From the NCBI GenBank assembly GCA_025201765.1, contig MU623367.1:1-64000 (forward strand): a stretch of 64,000 nt of DNA, read 5' to 3'. Made by a program: the position numbers and the translations under genes. The notes under the pieces were generated by a model. The model was not told where the DNA came from and searched no databases. It saw only the letters and a program-made list of their open reading frames with translations. Below, piece by piece: positions 21,233 through 31,979 of this stretch (its first letter is position 1; each line of letters starts with the position of its first letter). The DNA comes from Daldinia sp. FL1419. Lineage: Eukaryota > Ascomycota > Sordariomycetes > Xylariales > Hypoxylaceae.

Positions 21233-22297
21233 GACACAGGCAAACATGGTTCGGGAATGTCTTAGTGCTGGTGTTATGGGTGTTCTGACCGGCGAGTGGT
21301 GTTGAGAGTGAAGTAGATGACGTCTTATGAAGCCTCGGTGCAGTCGTTTACTAAAAGGAATCCGGTTGGAGGAGCGGTTAGATCATAAATTTTACTTGAA
21401 TTGTGCTAGTTTATTTCCCAATTAATTCATTGTTCTCTCTCGGCCAATAACTACCTGAAGTTCCGTTTCCTAGCATGAGTGGTAAATAATTGGTTCTTGG
21501 TGATAGTATTACTATGATATCTTGAAAGACTCCTCTATAGCACCAATACTCCTCCTAAGGATCTTCACTATTAGGTCCTGGTGGGTTAATTGCCGGGAAT
21601 AAGACTTATATAATTCGTCATCCTCCTTGCTCGCATGTAATATTCGGATCTGAACGCAATAGAGGATTAAGGACCAACAGCAAGGGCCGTAGCGACCGAT
21701 AAGCCGATCCGGTACTCCACTTCCTAGTTTGAACCAACACTTTATTCAACAATATCGTTCTTGGGAAGGTGAAGTTTGTATAACATGTGCTGCCGACTTC
21801 GTCGTCTATTCGGCCTGACGCGTGCGCTCCTCCGATCCCCAAAATCCCGCTGCGGGCTGCCATCCGTACTGTCTGGTTTCTAGATCGTGCTACATACCTA
21901 TAGAACAAAGGACTTATTCTATATACAGTCACCTTTAGCCATAGTTGCAGATACGTTCCTCGCTTCTTGTTCCGTCCTGTGGCATAGACCCTAGCGTAAA
22001 AATCCGAGTTCCCAGTGCTGCTGACTCGGCTATACATGCAGTATGCGGCTATTCATCCCTCGCAATCATAAAACACCCCGAAATTTTACAACCACCAGAA
22101 GATGACCTCCCGAAGGAAGGTCAGAGGCAAGCAGGCGAAGAAATCTCAACGCCAACTGAAGAGAACGGGTAAATAGTCCTAAGTGCAGCCCGCATCCACA
22201 GCAGTGGTTGGTGCCATAGTTGCCTTTTAGTAAGCATTCCTGTACTCGAGAAGCCATATAATAAGATGAGTTAACCAGCCACTAGAAAGCTAAGGGG
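21233..22297. other. Spacer downstream of the HD-domain gene
   Basis: About 1.06 kb without a supported gene. Short open frames here lack family features. Confidence 0.45.
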
Positions 22298-22474
22298 CTA
22301 TGCTAGGCGTGAAAGAATTGCTTCAATTGCGTGCTCTGCCGAAAATTCTACTCCCATGTGAATACCGTACATGAGTATGGACGCTACCATTTGTTCGAGA
22401 TGGGATCTAGAAGATGATAAAATATCAGACTCTGATGTAGGCGAGGGTGGCCAATTTGAAACTTCGTCAGACAT
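22298..22474 (-). CDS. Possible small protein, 58 aa
   Basis: Starts MSDEVSNWPPSPTSES and ends in a helical stretch (LEQMVASILMYGIHMGVEF then AIEAILSRLA). The Ser/Pro-rich start followed by an amphipathic helix looks more protein-like than neighbouring chance frames. No family is recognised and no intron or promoter was found. It may be chance or a fragment of a decayed gene. Confidence 0.25.
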   Translation of the reverse strand: MSDEVSNWPPSPTSESDILSSSRSHLEQMVASILMYGIHMGVEFSAEHAIEAILSRLA

Positions 22475-22730
22475 AATCAACCATCGATAATAGTGACGAG
22501 GATTAAGTTAATTCTGTTGAATAAAGTCCTTTTTTTTGGTAATGTTAGGTTCATGCAAGTTATGTGAAGGCCAAAGTAGATGAGAGAATTTCTTTCAATG
22601 AGTACCTAAATTTTATCCGTTGCCTACGGGAATCGTAATAATAATGCCACCAAAACATGATCTTAGCGCCGCAATGCTATATGCACCACATAGTAGCCCC
22701 TTACTACTTTCTATTAGCTGGAATGTTATA
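22475..22730. other. 3' flank of the calmodulin-like gene
   Basis: Short AT-leaning spacer; nothing specific apart from a T run near 22530. Confidence 0.4.
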
Positions 22731-23570
22731 TCAAGCATAACCATTCACGATATCGTTCACCAAGCTCCTATTCTGCATGAAGGTTTCAAACTCCCGGACT
22801 AAATCCCTGTCAGTTGAGAAACGTCGAGAACCAAAAGCAGGCTTGACTTACAAGTGATTTTGCCTTCTCCATCTACGTTATTAATCAGTTGATCAATCTC
22901 TACGTCGCCGATGGTTTCTCCTAACCCCGCTACCAATTGCCGGAACTGGCTCTGCGTAATGGAGCCGTTGAGAGAGGGTTCGAATTCCTTCCACGCCTTA
23001 GCATAGTCAATCTCCTCTTCTACCGGCGGGTAGGGCTGTCCCGTCATCATAGTGATGAACTCTATCGCGTATTAGTCATTTAGACGAATACAATTTACCT
23101 TTCCCCTATTTTGAGACTTCCCCGTGAGGTGCTAGAATGAAGCGTCGGGCCATTAAACCTTACCGTTGAAGTTGATAGTTCCATCACCGTCAAGATCGAC
23201 TTCTTTTATGATTTGTTCTACTTCAGCTTCTGTCGGCTTCTTCCCAGGGCTCTGGGACATCACTTTCGCAAACTCCTCCACGCTGATGTTGCCTACCGCA
23301 AGTTAGTAGAGAGCATTGGAAGGACATTGGCCGTCGTTCATCATTTGATGAGCTTTGAGTACTGACCGCCCTTGTCCGTGTCCTAGAATAAAGTTAGACT
23401 ATGATCAAAGCGGCCCAAGTTTTTCGTTCTAGGGGGTCTTTTACTCACATATGAATCAAAGAGCTCTTTGAACACTTGAATTTCCTCCGGTGAAAGTTGA
23501 CGAGCCTAGTCGTCAAGTTAGCGGGGTTCAAGAACCCTCTTTTTTCGATGAGAAGCAATAAGCATACCAT
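22731..23570 (-). CDS. Calmodulin-like EF-hand protein
   Basis: Six exons, all in phase: 23570-23568 (ATG only), 23505-23449, 23382-23367, 23292-23164, 23061-22852, 22798-22731; 160 aa. A first exon of just ATG followed by an intron is the classic layout of ascomycete calmodulin genes. The sequence opens MARQLSPEEIQVFKELFDSY. EF-hand 1 (DTDKGGNISVEE) and EF-hand 2 (DLDGDGTINFNE) are canonical 12-residue calcium loops. EF-hand 3 (EPSLNGSITQSQ) has lost the Asp/Glu ligands, and EF-hand 4 (NVDGEGKITFRE) starts with Asn. It is therefore probably a calmodulin paralogue with two good calcium sites, not the essential calmodulin itself. The last junction uses the TTTAG acceptor at 22799-22800; the nearer CAG would bring an immediate stop. 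Confidence 0.8.
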
Positions 23571-24840
23571 ATTTAAGTTCTTAGTTGGTTTATTAATAGA
23601 AGAGATAACAATATTAAAGTTTAAGCTGCGCTGATGGTAACCCGATGGTCGTTAAGGGTGAATGTTTTGGTAAGGGAAAGGAAACTCAGAGGCCATATAT
23701 AGAATTTGGAAAAGTCAACAACGCACGGATAGCAATGAAACGAACTCCTGTTCCAGGCCAAGAATCCTCAACCAACCGCATGATCAGCACATGGGTGGCA
23801 CGACCCGCACCTATTCCAGATATAACAGATCCACATCTATTGCTCACACTCCCATGGTTAGATCTCCGATGGGAACGCGCGTTTGCGTGCAAGATTAATA
23901 CAACCTCACTACGCCACAAGAATTGATATATCCATAGTTAGTACTATGCATCAATAGGCTATAATTTCGCCCTGCCTATTTGAATTCTAGGAATTCGCTA
24001 GATACCTTCTTAAAAGCCTAAGACTACCTACCTTCCATGTTAGAACAACATGGTGTCCAAGATAATAAACTAGTGGGGAGTGGGGTGATGACCAAAGTCG
24101 TATATAATTGGAAAATTTCCACGTATTTCCCATCGTGGAAAGCTTTGATTACGTTTAACGAAAACGCCTAATCGACCACTGGTTAGCAGTATTCAACTTG
24201 AGGAATTATACCATCCTGTTGTACTTGTCAATCATTGACACGCAATCCCGTCCCCATAGCACCCAAGTCTTTCGTACTGACTCTTGTTCTTGTTGGAAAT
24301 AGCTAAGATAGGACGTATAATTTCGCCAATCTGATGTCCATTGGTGGAGTTCCGGCTCGGTTCTAAGCGAATATAGGAGTAATATTCGAGTTAAGAAGAG
24401 AATAACACAGTTATCTTGTTAAAGGAGATTATCTAATTCCTCACCCCCTAGAATGGGCTAGATACCTAGGTAGGTAGACTCTAAGGATATTACTAGGTTA
24501 GATACCTTGGAAGTTAAACACATATATACAGATATGATGCAGGAACCACAGTCCTTATGACATTGAAATAATCACATGATTCGGTATATTGCATTAGTTC
24601 TTAGTATCGGATATGCTGGAAATCCCAACCATGCGTTATTCTCCGGGAGACTTCCCCAACTATATTCTATGAACTATTGTAATTTATCTGGAAATTTATA
24701 AGGAACCGCATTAATTAGCACGAGAGTATTTATAGCCTGGTAGAATATTTTATATATGCGTCTCACTTGTTCAGTAGTTCTATTTCCAATAATGTTTCGC
24801 GTGTGAATTTCTCAAGGAATAATCTTTCATCTGCTAGGTA
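23571..24840. other. Spacer, becoming AT-rich
   Basis: Promoter side of the calmodulin-like gene, then DNA with rising AT content from about 24.4 kb and several ctaggtaggta motifs (24465-24480). No gene is supported. Confidence 0.5.
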
Positions 24841-25424
24841 CGGTGGCCCATTAGTGCAAAACCAACAAAACTAAAAACACAAATAAAAATTCGTCCAATT
24901 TATAATATGTACTATAATTATAACGTAAAGGTATACTAGATCCTCTATAATTTCAACGCTTTTTAATGGACCATATATTATAAATATAACAATTAAAATA
25001 TAAGAATATTAATTAATCAATTAAAATTTAACCTTAAATTAACCTTATAAATATTTCTTTAAAAAATATTATATTTATAATAAATACTTTCATTAAATCC
25101 ATTATAATTACAAAAAGCTTAATATTATTATTTATTTAAATTATAACATATTTAATAAATATTTATAAAATTTTTATTATTCCCAAAATGCCTTATATTT
25201 ATAATAGCTTTAATACCCTTATATATTATAATTACAACAAATTTAATAAATTCTCAGAAACTTTTTAATAACCATTAAAATATAATATATTAATCATTAA
25301 AATTTGCTGTAATTATAGAGGGTTTAACACACCTCCGCGCTATAATTATAACGTATATTATAAATCGGACGAAATTTTTTTTTTACATTTTTAGTTTTGT
25401 CGGTTTTGCACTAATGGTGCACCG
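24841..25424. mobile_element. TIR element (MITE-like, TA target duplication), RIP-decayed
   Basis: The 584-bp element begins cggtggcccattagtgcaaa and its right end, read in reverse complement, begins cggtgcaccattagtgcaaa. The arms continue to match for about 120 bp with scattered differences, most of them C/T or G/A. Both ends are flanked by TA, and the outer flanks share gctaggta. Long arms, no coding capacity and a TA duplication suggest a non-autonomous Tc1/mariner-type element. The interior is almost pure A/T, as expected after RIP. Confidence 0.75.
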
Positions 25425-25426
25425 TA

Positions 25427-26047
25427 GCTAGGTAACAATCAACGAGAAGAACGAATTGAGATTAATGTTGAAGTTGGGGGGTTAAATGAACGTCTTGGAG
25501 CCATATTGGAGAAATATTAATTAAAAGCCCGCCTTTTCCTGAGTATGAAATATGCTAGACCATTATCGTTTGTACTCACATCGCTAGATGTCATGCGGAT
25601 CTCAGTTCGGGTAGTTCCAAGGGACGACTTAGTTCAAGGTGTCTGTTATACCCCATGCAGTGAGTATCTCGTAGGCAATTCTTCTTCTAATGAGTCTCTA
25701 TTCACGCGAAGACCCACACCTAGATAATGCAGTTATTGTGGTACAAAACGTTGGCAGAGATTCGTCTCTGTGTAAATCTGGCTCCGTTTATATGAAGTAT
25801 CACGATTAATGCAAGGATTGCGTAGAAGCAAATGGAGGTACTTGGGGGCTGGTCAGCAAAGATTCCCCAGACTTTGAAGAATGGCTCTATTATTGTGAAG
25901 ATACCGTTACGTCCATAAAAATACATGAAGCAACATCTATCCTCACGCGCCCAGAGCCAACAAGTCTCGAGTCGGCGTCGTATAAGGTCGTCACGAAAAC
26001 ATATCCCTGGTAGGCAGTCTATTCCTTAAGCCCAGTACCTATAAGTT
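25427..26047. other. Spacer right of the TIR element
   Basis: About 620 bp without recognisable genes. Composition returns to normal within 100 bp of the element boundary. Confidence 0.45.
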
Positions 26048-26743
26048 ATGATTTCAAACTACCGTAACATGATTTCGCTGATCCCATTCGTAGTACACAC
26101 AATCTTCTTCAGCCGAGTTCTTGGACTATGGCAGGCTATCCATGGTAGTCCTCTTATAGCTGACCTGAGTGCAGACAATACTACGAATGAAGGAGCCAAA
26201 ACGATGTGGACATTTACTACGGCCGTCACAAAGTACCCGCCAATACCGGCAACCGCTATTATTCCGATTACGATGACAGCCAACGGAGAGATTACTATTG
26301 TTACCTTTACAACAACTTATGCACAGATTCCGAGCGCAGCGCTGACATTTTCTAGAAACCAAACAAGTAATATGGTCCTATACCCGAGCTTAGCTCATCT
26401 AGCCTAACCTTCCTACTAATTATTAGTAGACTCGACAGCGTTTCCAATCCCTACGTCTGATGCCGAACCGGTGGGGCCAACAAGTCGCACCTAGATTACT
26501 AGTCCGGTTATTGGTGCCTATGCTATGCTTTTTGCTACGGTACTGGGCGCATTTCTACTATGGCGTCAGAGACGAACAAGAAACTAGGTACAACCTAAGT
26601 CTGAGTTACAAGGAGATTCGGCCAAGACAGAACTAGATGCTCCTAATCGACCTCAAGAACTGGATGCAGATGGCCAAAAGATAATGCATAATGAGGCAGA
26701 CCGCCCTAGAGAGCCACAGGAGCTTCCAACAAATAGTATATGA
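26048..26743 (+). pseudogene. Decayed single-pass membrane protein gene
   Basis: An opening frame encodes a signal-like N terminus (MISLIPFVVHTIFFSRVLGL), then a Thr-rich extracellular-type region. A plausible intron (GTAATA at 26368 to TTATTAG near 26430) continues into VDSTAFPIPTSDAEPVGPTS. A stop (TAG) then interrupts before a membrane helix (VIGAYAMLFATVLGAFLLW), a basic stop-transfer RQRRTRN, a second TAG, and a hydrophilic tail to TGA at 26741-26743. Both breaks are TAG and could come from CAG by C-to-T change. The layout matches fungal mucin-like sensor or adhesin-type proteins. The exact family is not recognised. Confidence 0.55.
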
Positions 26744-27345
26744 AGATGCTTCATTTATTCGGAGATAGCATGATTATATCTACCTAGGTACGAGGGACCA
26801 GGGTAGTTAGAGCTTTTATTGGCGAAGAGCATGGTGACGGAAGGAAATCTACCCATATGCTTCTTGAGGGGCGTAATGAAGTACATGATTAAGGTGCCTT
26901 TCTATCTAGGTTGCCTTAGTATTCTAAAGAAGCCAGTCGGTCTAGGTACATGCTATTCTAAGCAAAAAATTTCGAGGCTGATAAAGCATAAACGGAACTA
27001 TCAGCGCCCCGAGGAGAATCAAAGCCATATTCTCATGCCCTAACAAAACTATGAGATTAAAAGAGAGATCAAGCATACAAACATGACCATGTAGATACGC
27101 GGCTCTTTAAGCCGGCATTTTTATAGATAGAGATAGAACCGTGCGCGGGGAACCGAGATTGAGCTGAATTTAGACGCTTCGAGCCTTCTATTACACCGGG
27201 TTACATTAAGCTCTTGGCTTTTTCTGCATGGAACGCCCAATTAGCCGACTATAAACTTCGGGTGACTCAAACGGATAAGGTTAAGTCTACATGGCTACCA
27301 AAGCATCGTGGTGTTTGGACCTCGTGTTTATACCACGCCAGGGAC
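26744..27345. other. Spacer upstream of the esterase gene
   Basis: No supported gene. Contains one ctacctaggta motif near 26781; otherwise unremarkable. Confidence 0.45.
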
Positions 27346-27353
27346 TATAAATA
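27346..27353 (+). promoter_or_regulatory. TATA-like box of the esterase gene
   Basis: tataaata about 118 bp upstream of the ATG at 27464. Confidence 0.5.
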
Positions 27354-27463
27354 TCTGTCTAAGGAGTCGGCAAGACTCGAATCTTTCTTTAGATTTCCCA
27401 CACATCATTCACTCTTCTCCTCACAACCAGATCTAAGAACACACTTCCCACAATTAATCCATC

Positions 27464-28479
27464 ATGCGCATATCTACTGTTACGAGCGTCGCAGCTTGGC
27501 TGTTCTTATGTTCGCCTTCCAGTGCCATCTTAACAAGAGTTAATAACTGGGGTTATAACCCGACGAATCTCGAAATGAATGTCTATTATCCTCCTAACCC
27601 AATGGAGTCGCCCCCCGTTATCCTTGCCGTATGGTCCGACCCCTTTTTACTGCACAGAATGAAAATACTAACGAGACATACAGCTACACTACTGCGGTGG
27701 AACAGGACCTAAGTATCATGATACAATGGCGAACTTCGACCTACATGCCAACTCGGGAGGATTTATCGTGGTTTACCCAACCACCAACAACGACAATCAC
27801 TGCTGGGTAAGCTTGATTAGAGGATTAGAGATGAGTTACTCTTAAGGGCATTTTTGCTAACGTAACGGCATTTTAGGACGTTGCCTCCAACAAGTCTCTC
27901 ACCTACGAAGGGGGTGGTGATAGCACTGGCCTGGCAAACATGATACGTTACTTGATCAAAGAGCGCAACGCAGACCCGATGAGAATCTTCGTACAGGGAT
28001 CATCTTCTGGCTGCATGATGACCAATGTACTCCTTGCTACTTACCCAGATCTATTCAGAGGCGGATCATGCTATTCTGGTGTCGCAGCAGGCTGCCTGGC
28101 AGGTTCACCTGGCTCGAGCCCCCAGACTGCTGATCCCACGTGCGCCTTCGGTAGAAACGTCAAAACGGGCGAGGAGTGGGCGAAGCTGGTTAGATCCATG
28201 CGCCCGGACTGGAAAGGAGGTTACCCTCGCCTGCAGACTTTCCACGGTACCGCGGATGAGTTCGTCGACTACAATAACTTAGCAGAGCAGCTGAAGCAAT
28301 GGGCGGCTATCCAGGGCGTCGAGTTCACTCGGAACGTGACGGATATGCCGCAGCCAGGCTATACGTCAATGGAGTACGGAGAACATCGTATGGTGGTTGG
28401 GATTTCCGCCCACAACGTTGGTCACACGGTTCCTGTGGACAGGGATGCTGACGTGGAATGGTTTGATCTTGGAGCGTAG
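27464..28479 (+). CDS. Secreted CE1-type esterase (acetyl xylan / feruloyl esterase family)
   Basis: Three exons: 27464-27628, 27684-27806, 27877-28479; 296 aa. The frame seems broken near 27630, but an intron with textbook signals (GTATGG...ATACTAAC...ACAG) restores it. The N-terminal signal peptide is MRISTVTSVAAWLFLCSPSS. Family motifs: LHYCGGTGPKYHD (oxyanion region), GGFIVVYP, the nucleophile elbow GSSSG (Ser139), the acid in FHGTADEFVDYNN and the base in HNVGHTVP. This is the polyhydroxybutyrate-depolymerase-like branch of CE1, which in fungi holds acetyl xylan esterases and feruloyl esterases removing side groups from plant xylan outside the cell. It lacks a carbohydrate-binding module. 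Which acyl group it removes cannot be told. Confidence 0.9.
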
Positions 28480-28500
28480 GAGATTGGGCTCGTAACTACC

Positions 28501-28550
28501 ACGATCCGACATGAACAATCTAGATTGGAACACCGTTCATGTCGGATTGT
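28501..28550 (+). other. Long hairpin in the esterase 3' region
   Basis: Sixteen-bp arms (28501-28516 and 28535-28550, one G-T pair) enclose an 18-nt loop that itself contains the palindrome aatctagatt. It begins 22 bp after the stop codon, so it is probably in the 3' UTR, followed by a pyrimidine-rich stretch. It could affect mRNA stability or 3' end formation. Confidence 0.6.
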
Positions 28551-29133
28551 TTTCCTCCCTCTTTATTTTTATTTCTTCTTTTGTCGGGGTCCAATCATCA
28601 CACCGCTCTTAAGAAGGGCCCCCCTCTTGTTATCTTCCCGATGATGAGAGCCGATTTGGACCTGGGAATTTCATTGGCTGTATTGGGATGGGTTTTGTAG
28701 CAGGAAAGGTAGATTCATTTAAAAATCGAGACATGACTTTCTAGATTTGTTGATACGAGTGTCGTCGCTTATTTACACCCGGATAAAGGAGAATTACCCA
28801 AAGTAGAAAGCGACTTTTGAAGCCAAGACGGTGAAAATGTAGAATTATGTAAGAGTGAAGTTGGAATTGAACCGGTGACGCGCAACGATCACTTCCTGAT
28901 GTCTTACGTAACTCGCGTTAGACACTCGAAAGACGCATCTATCTCATAATTGAATTCTTTATTACAAATCCGAGACAGCGATACCTCATCGGTGCCTTCC
29001 AGTAAACGACATCATCAACAATCCCTCAACACCAATCTATAAATTGCGACGGAATGTAAGGAAGGCGCATTCAACTTGTCGGATAAAACTAAATACCACC
29101 TAATCGACGCAATATTTTCCGGTCGGACTAGAC
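28551..29133. other. Spacer and promoter of DNA ligase gene
   Basis: Contains GACGCG near 28877 and CGCGTT near 28915, partial matches to the MCB box used by G1/S genes. No other gene is seen. Confidence 0.4.
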
Positions 29134-31885
29134 ATGCCTAGCCCGACAAAAAAACGAAAGTTGAATAGCGGCAACTCGAAGTCATCCGGTTTACCTTCCA
29201 GAGGCCTGGAGTACTTTTTCTCTAAACAGAAGGAAAATAAAAGTTCCAATGATAAAGGACCGGGGGATAAGGAATCAAGCTCGGAAGGTCCGGCGCACGA
29301 TCAGGTGACGACAGATGAGGAGTTCGCTCGGAAACTCCAGGCGGAATGGGATAAGGAAGCCGAAGTTGTGGGGCGCGCTTCCGGATCTCCAGCCGTGGCG
29401 GCGGTTCCTGATCCGCCTAAACCTGATAGTGTCACCGAAACTGTCCATACTCCATCGCAGTCCTCGGATCCCACAGCAGGGGAAAAGAAGGCTGAAAGGA
29501 AGGGCAAAGGCACGTTGTCACTACAATCAGTTGCCGCCTCTGTGGACACTGTTTCGGAGAACATCCCATTCGATGAAAGTCCTCTTACGTTTGACCCGTC
29601 ACAGTACCTGCCGCAGCTTAGCGAGCATTGGGCTACTGACGGAGGCAATGCGTCATACGCACTTCTGACGCGCTGCTTCGTCCTCATCAATAGTACAACT
29701 AGCCGAATTAAAATAGTAGATACTCTCGTTAATTGCCTCCGCGTCCTCATAGAAGGAGACCCCGAGAGCTTACTACCAGCTGTAAGGACTGCGTGACCGC
29801 ATATAAATACTTTATATTAATTCTGTTCGGCAGGTCTGGCTTGCTACGAATTCGATATCGCCGCCTTACATCTCACTGGAACTTGGATTGGGAGGCTCGG
29901 CTATTTCAAAAGCCCTGAAAAATGTCTGCGGTCTGGATAGTCGATCTCTGAAGGCTATCTACGACAAGCACGGAGACGCAGGAGATGTTGCCTTCGAAGC
30001 AAAAAAAAGACAAAGCTTCACGTTACGCAAACCAAAGCCCCTTACTATAAAAGGTGTTTATCAGTCGTTAGTAAAGGTGGCCAGCAGCCAGGGACAAGGC
30101 AGCGCTGAGGTGAAACAACGCATCGTGGATAGACTGCTCCAAGATGCTCGAGGTGGCGAGGAGAGTAGATACGTTGTCCGAACGCTATGTCAGCATCTGC
30201 GAATTGGCGCAGTGAAAACCACAATGCTAATTGCTTTATCGCGCGCATTCCTTCTTTCTAGACCCCCGGGTGCGAAATTCCCCTTGAAATCCACCGACGA
30301 GCTGAAGGCGTTGAAAAAGGAAGAGCTCGCTGAGGTATGGGGCAGAGCTGAAGAGATTGTCAAAGCATGTTTCGCAAGGCGTCCTAATTATAATGATCTT
30401 ATTCCTGCCATGCTTCAGATTGGAGTATGCGATGAACTACTAGTGAGGTGCGATCTGACGCTACATATACCATTAAGACCTATGCTGGGGAGCATCACAA
30501 GGGACTTATCTGAGATGCTCACGAAGCTGCAAGGGAGGGATTTCGCATGCGAGTTTAAATACGACGGCCAGCGAGCGCAGGTACACTGTGATGACAAAGG
30601 CAAGGTGTCAATATTTTCGCGGCACTTAGAGGTCATGACCGATAAATATCCAGACTTGGTAGAGCTGGTACCGAAGTTACGCGGAGAAGGCGTTCGCAGT
30701 TTTATTATGGAAGGCGAAGTAGTCGCAGTCGATCGTCAGACAGGGGAATTGAAAAACTTCCAAACACTTACTAACCGAGCTCGAAAAGATGTAGCAATTG
30801 GAAGCATCACGATTGACGTCTGTCTATTCGCATTCGACTTGATGTACCTAAATGGCCAACCGCTACTCGATCGGCCTTTTCGCGAGCGGAGGTCGCTACT
30901 ACGATCCCTGTTTATCGAAATACCGCACCATTTTACCTGGGTCAAGAGCCTTGATGCAACATCTCAAGACTCTGAGGCTGTATTGGATTTCTTCAAACAG
31001 GCCATAGAAAACAAGTGCGAAGGCATTATGGTGAAAATTCTCGACAACCTACTCGATTTACCAGCCCCTAACGAAGATCCTAATCAGCTCGTCGAAGAAT
31101 CAGAAGAAACCAAGACCTTGTCTTTATCGACAAAGCCGAAAGGCAAGAAAGGTAAAGGAAAAGGGGCTAGTAATGGCGATCAGGAGAAAAAACCGTCCTC
31201 GCGCCGGAAGCCGCTACTTGCCACCTACGAGCCCGATAAGCGCCTTGACTCATGGCTTAAAGTGAAGAAAGACTATAGCAGTTCATTTGATACCCTCGAT
31301 CTTGTACCAGTAGCCGCATGGCACGGCCAGGGCCGTAAAGCGAAATGGTGGTCGCCTATGCTTATGGCCGTCCGCAACGACGCTACGGGAACACTAGACG
31401 TTGTGTGTAAATGCATGTCTGGATTCACAGATGCTTTCTATAAAGCAAATAAGAAATTCTACGATGACGGTTCTGGCGAAGAGCCATTGGATTCTAATGG
31501 TACTACGAAAGGGGAAGAGGAAGAATATAAGACCGGCGAGGAGGACAACGAGATTGAAGGGGGGGAATATAAAAATGTCCGCAAGACGAAGCCTAGCTTC
31601 GTGGAGTACTCTGGTCCAGAGCCAGATGTCTGGTTCGAACCGCAGGAAGTATGGGAGATGGCCTTTGCTGATATCACGTTATCGCCGACGTACACTGCGG
31701 CTATTGGACTAGTAAGCCAAGATCGAGGGTTAAGTCTGCGATTCCCGCGCTTCCTTAAAAAGCGCGAGGACAAAGGGATAGAAGAAGCTAGCAGCAGCGA
31801 ATTTCTAGCCGCATTGTATAGGAAACAAGAGGCTAAAGTGCCGGCTAAGGAGGAGGTTGAAGAAGGTGATGAAGATGAATTGTAG
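29134..31885 (+). CDS. CDC9: DNA ligase I, ATP-dependent replicative ligase
   Basis: Seals nicks between Okazaki fragments in the nucleus. Two exons, 29134-29781 and 29834-31885 (intron 52 bp), 899 aa; the junction restores LLPAVWLATNSISPPY. The first 150 residues are a charged, Ser/Lys-rich tail with a basic PTKKRKL (nuclear signal) and GLEYFFSKQKE, a PCNA-binding-like motif that lacks the usual leading Gln. Next come the DNA-binding domain (LGLGGSAISKAL), the adenylation domain with active-site Lys (about residue 458, CEFKYDGQRAQVH), the EGEVVAVD and CEGIMVK motifs, and the OB-fold with WLKVKKDY. A Lys/Gly-rich insert (KPKGKKGKGKG) separates the last two. The C-terminal tail is acidic. All ligase motifs are present. 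Confidence 0.96.
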
Positions 31886-31979
31886 ATAATCATTTAAATT
31901 TGAGAGGCTAATATAGCACATATGCGATTTGCATATTCCCTTGGTCGCTTGTTATCCATAATCATGATTAACGTGCTAA

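Noticed and set aside
27629..27683. Apparent frameshift in the esterase gene
   Set aside because: An intron with good donor, branch site (ATACTAAC) and acceptor joins the frames and restores the LHYCGGTG motif.
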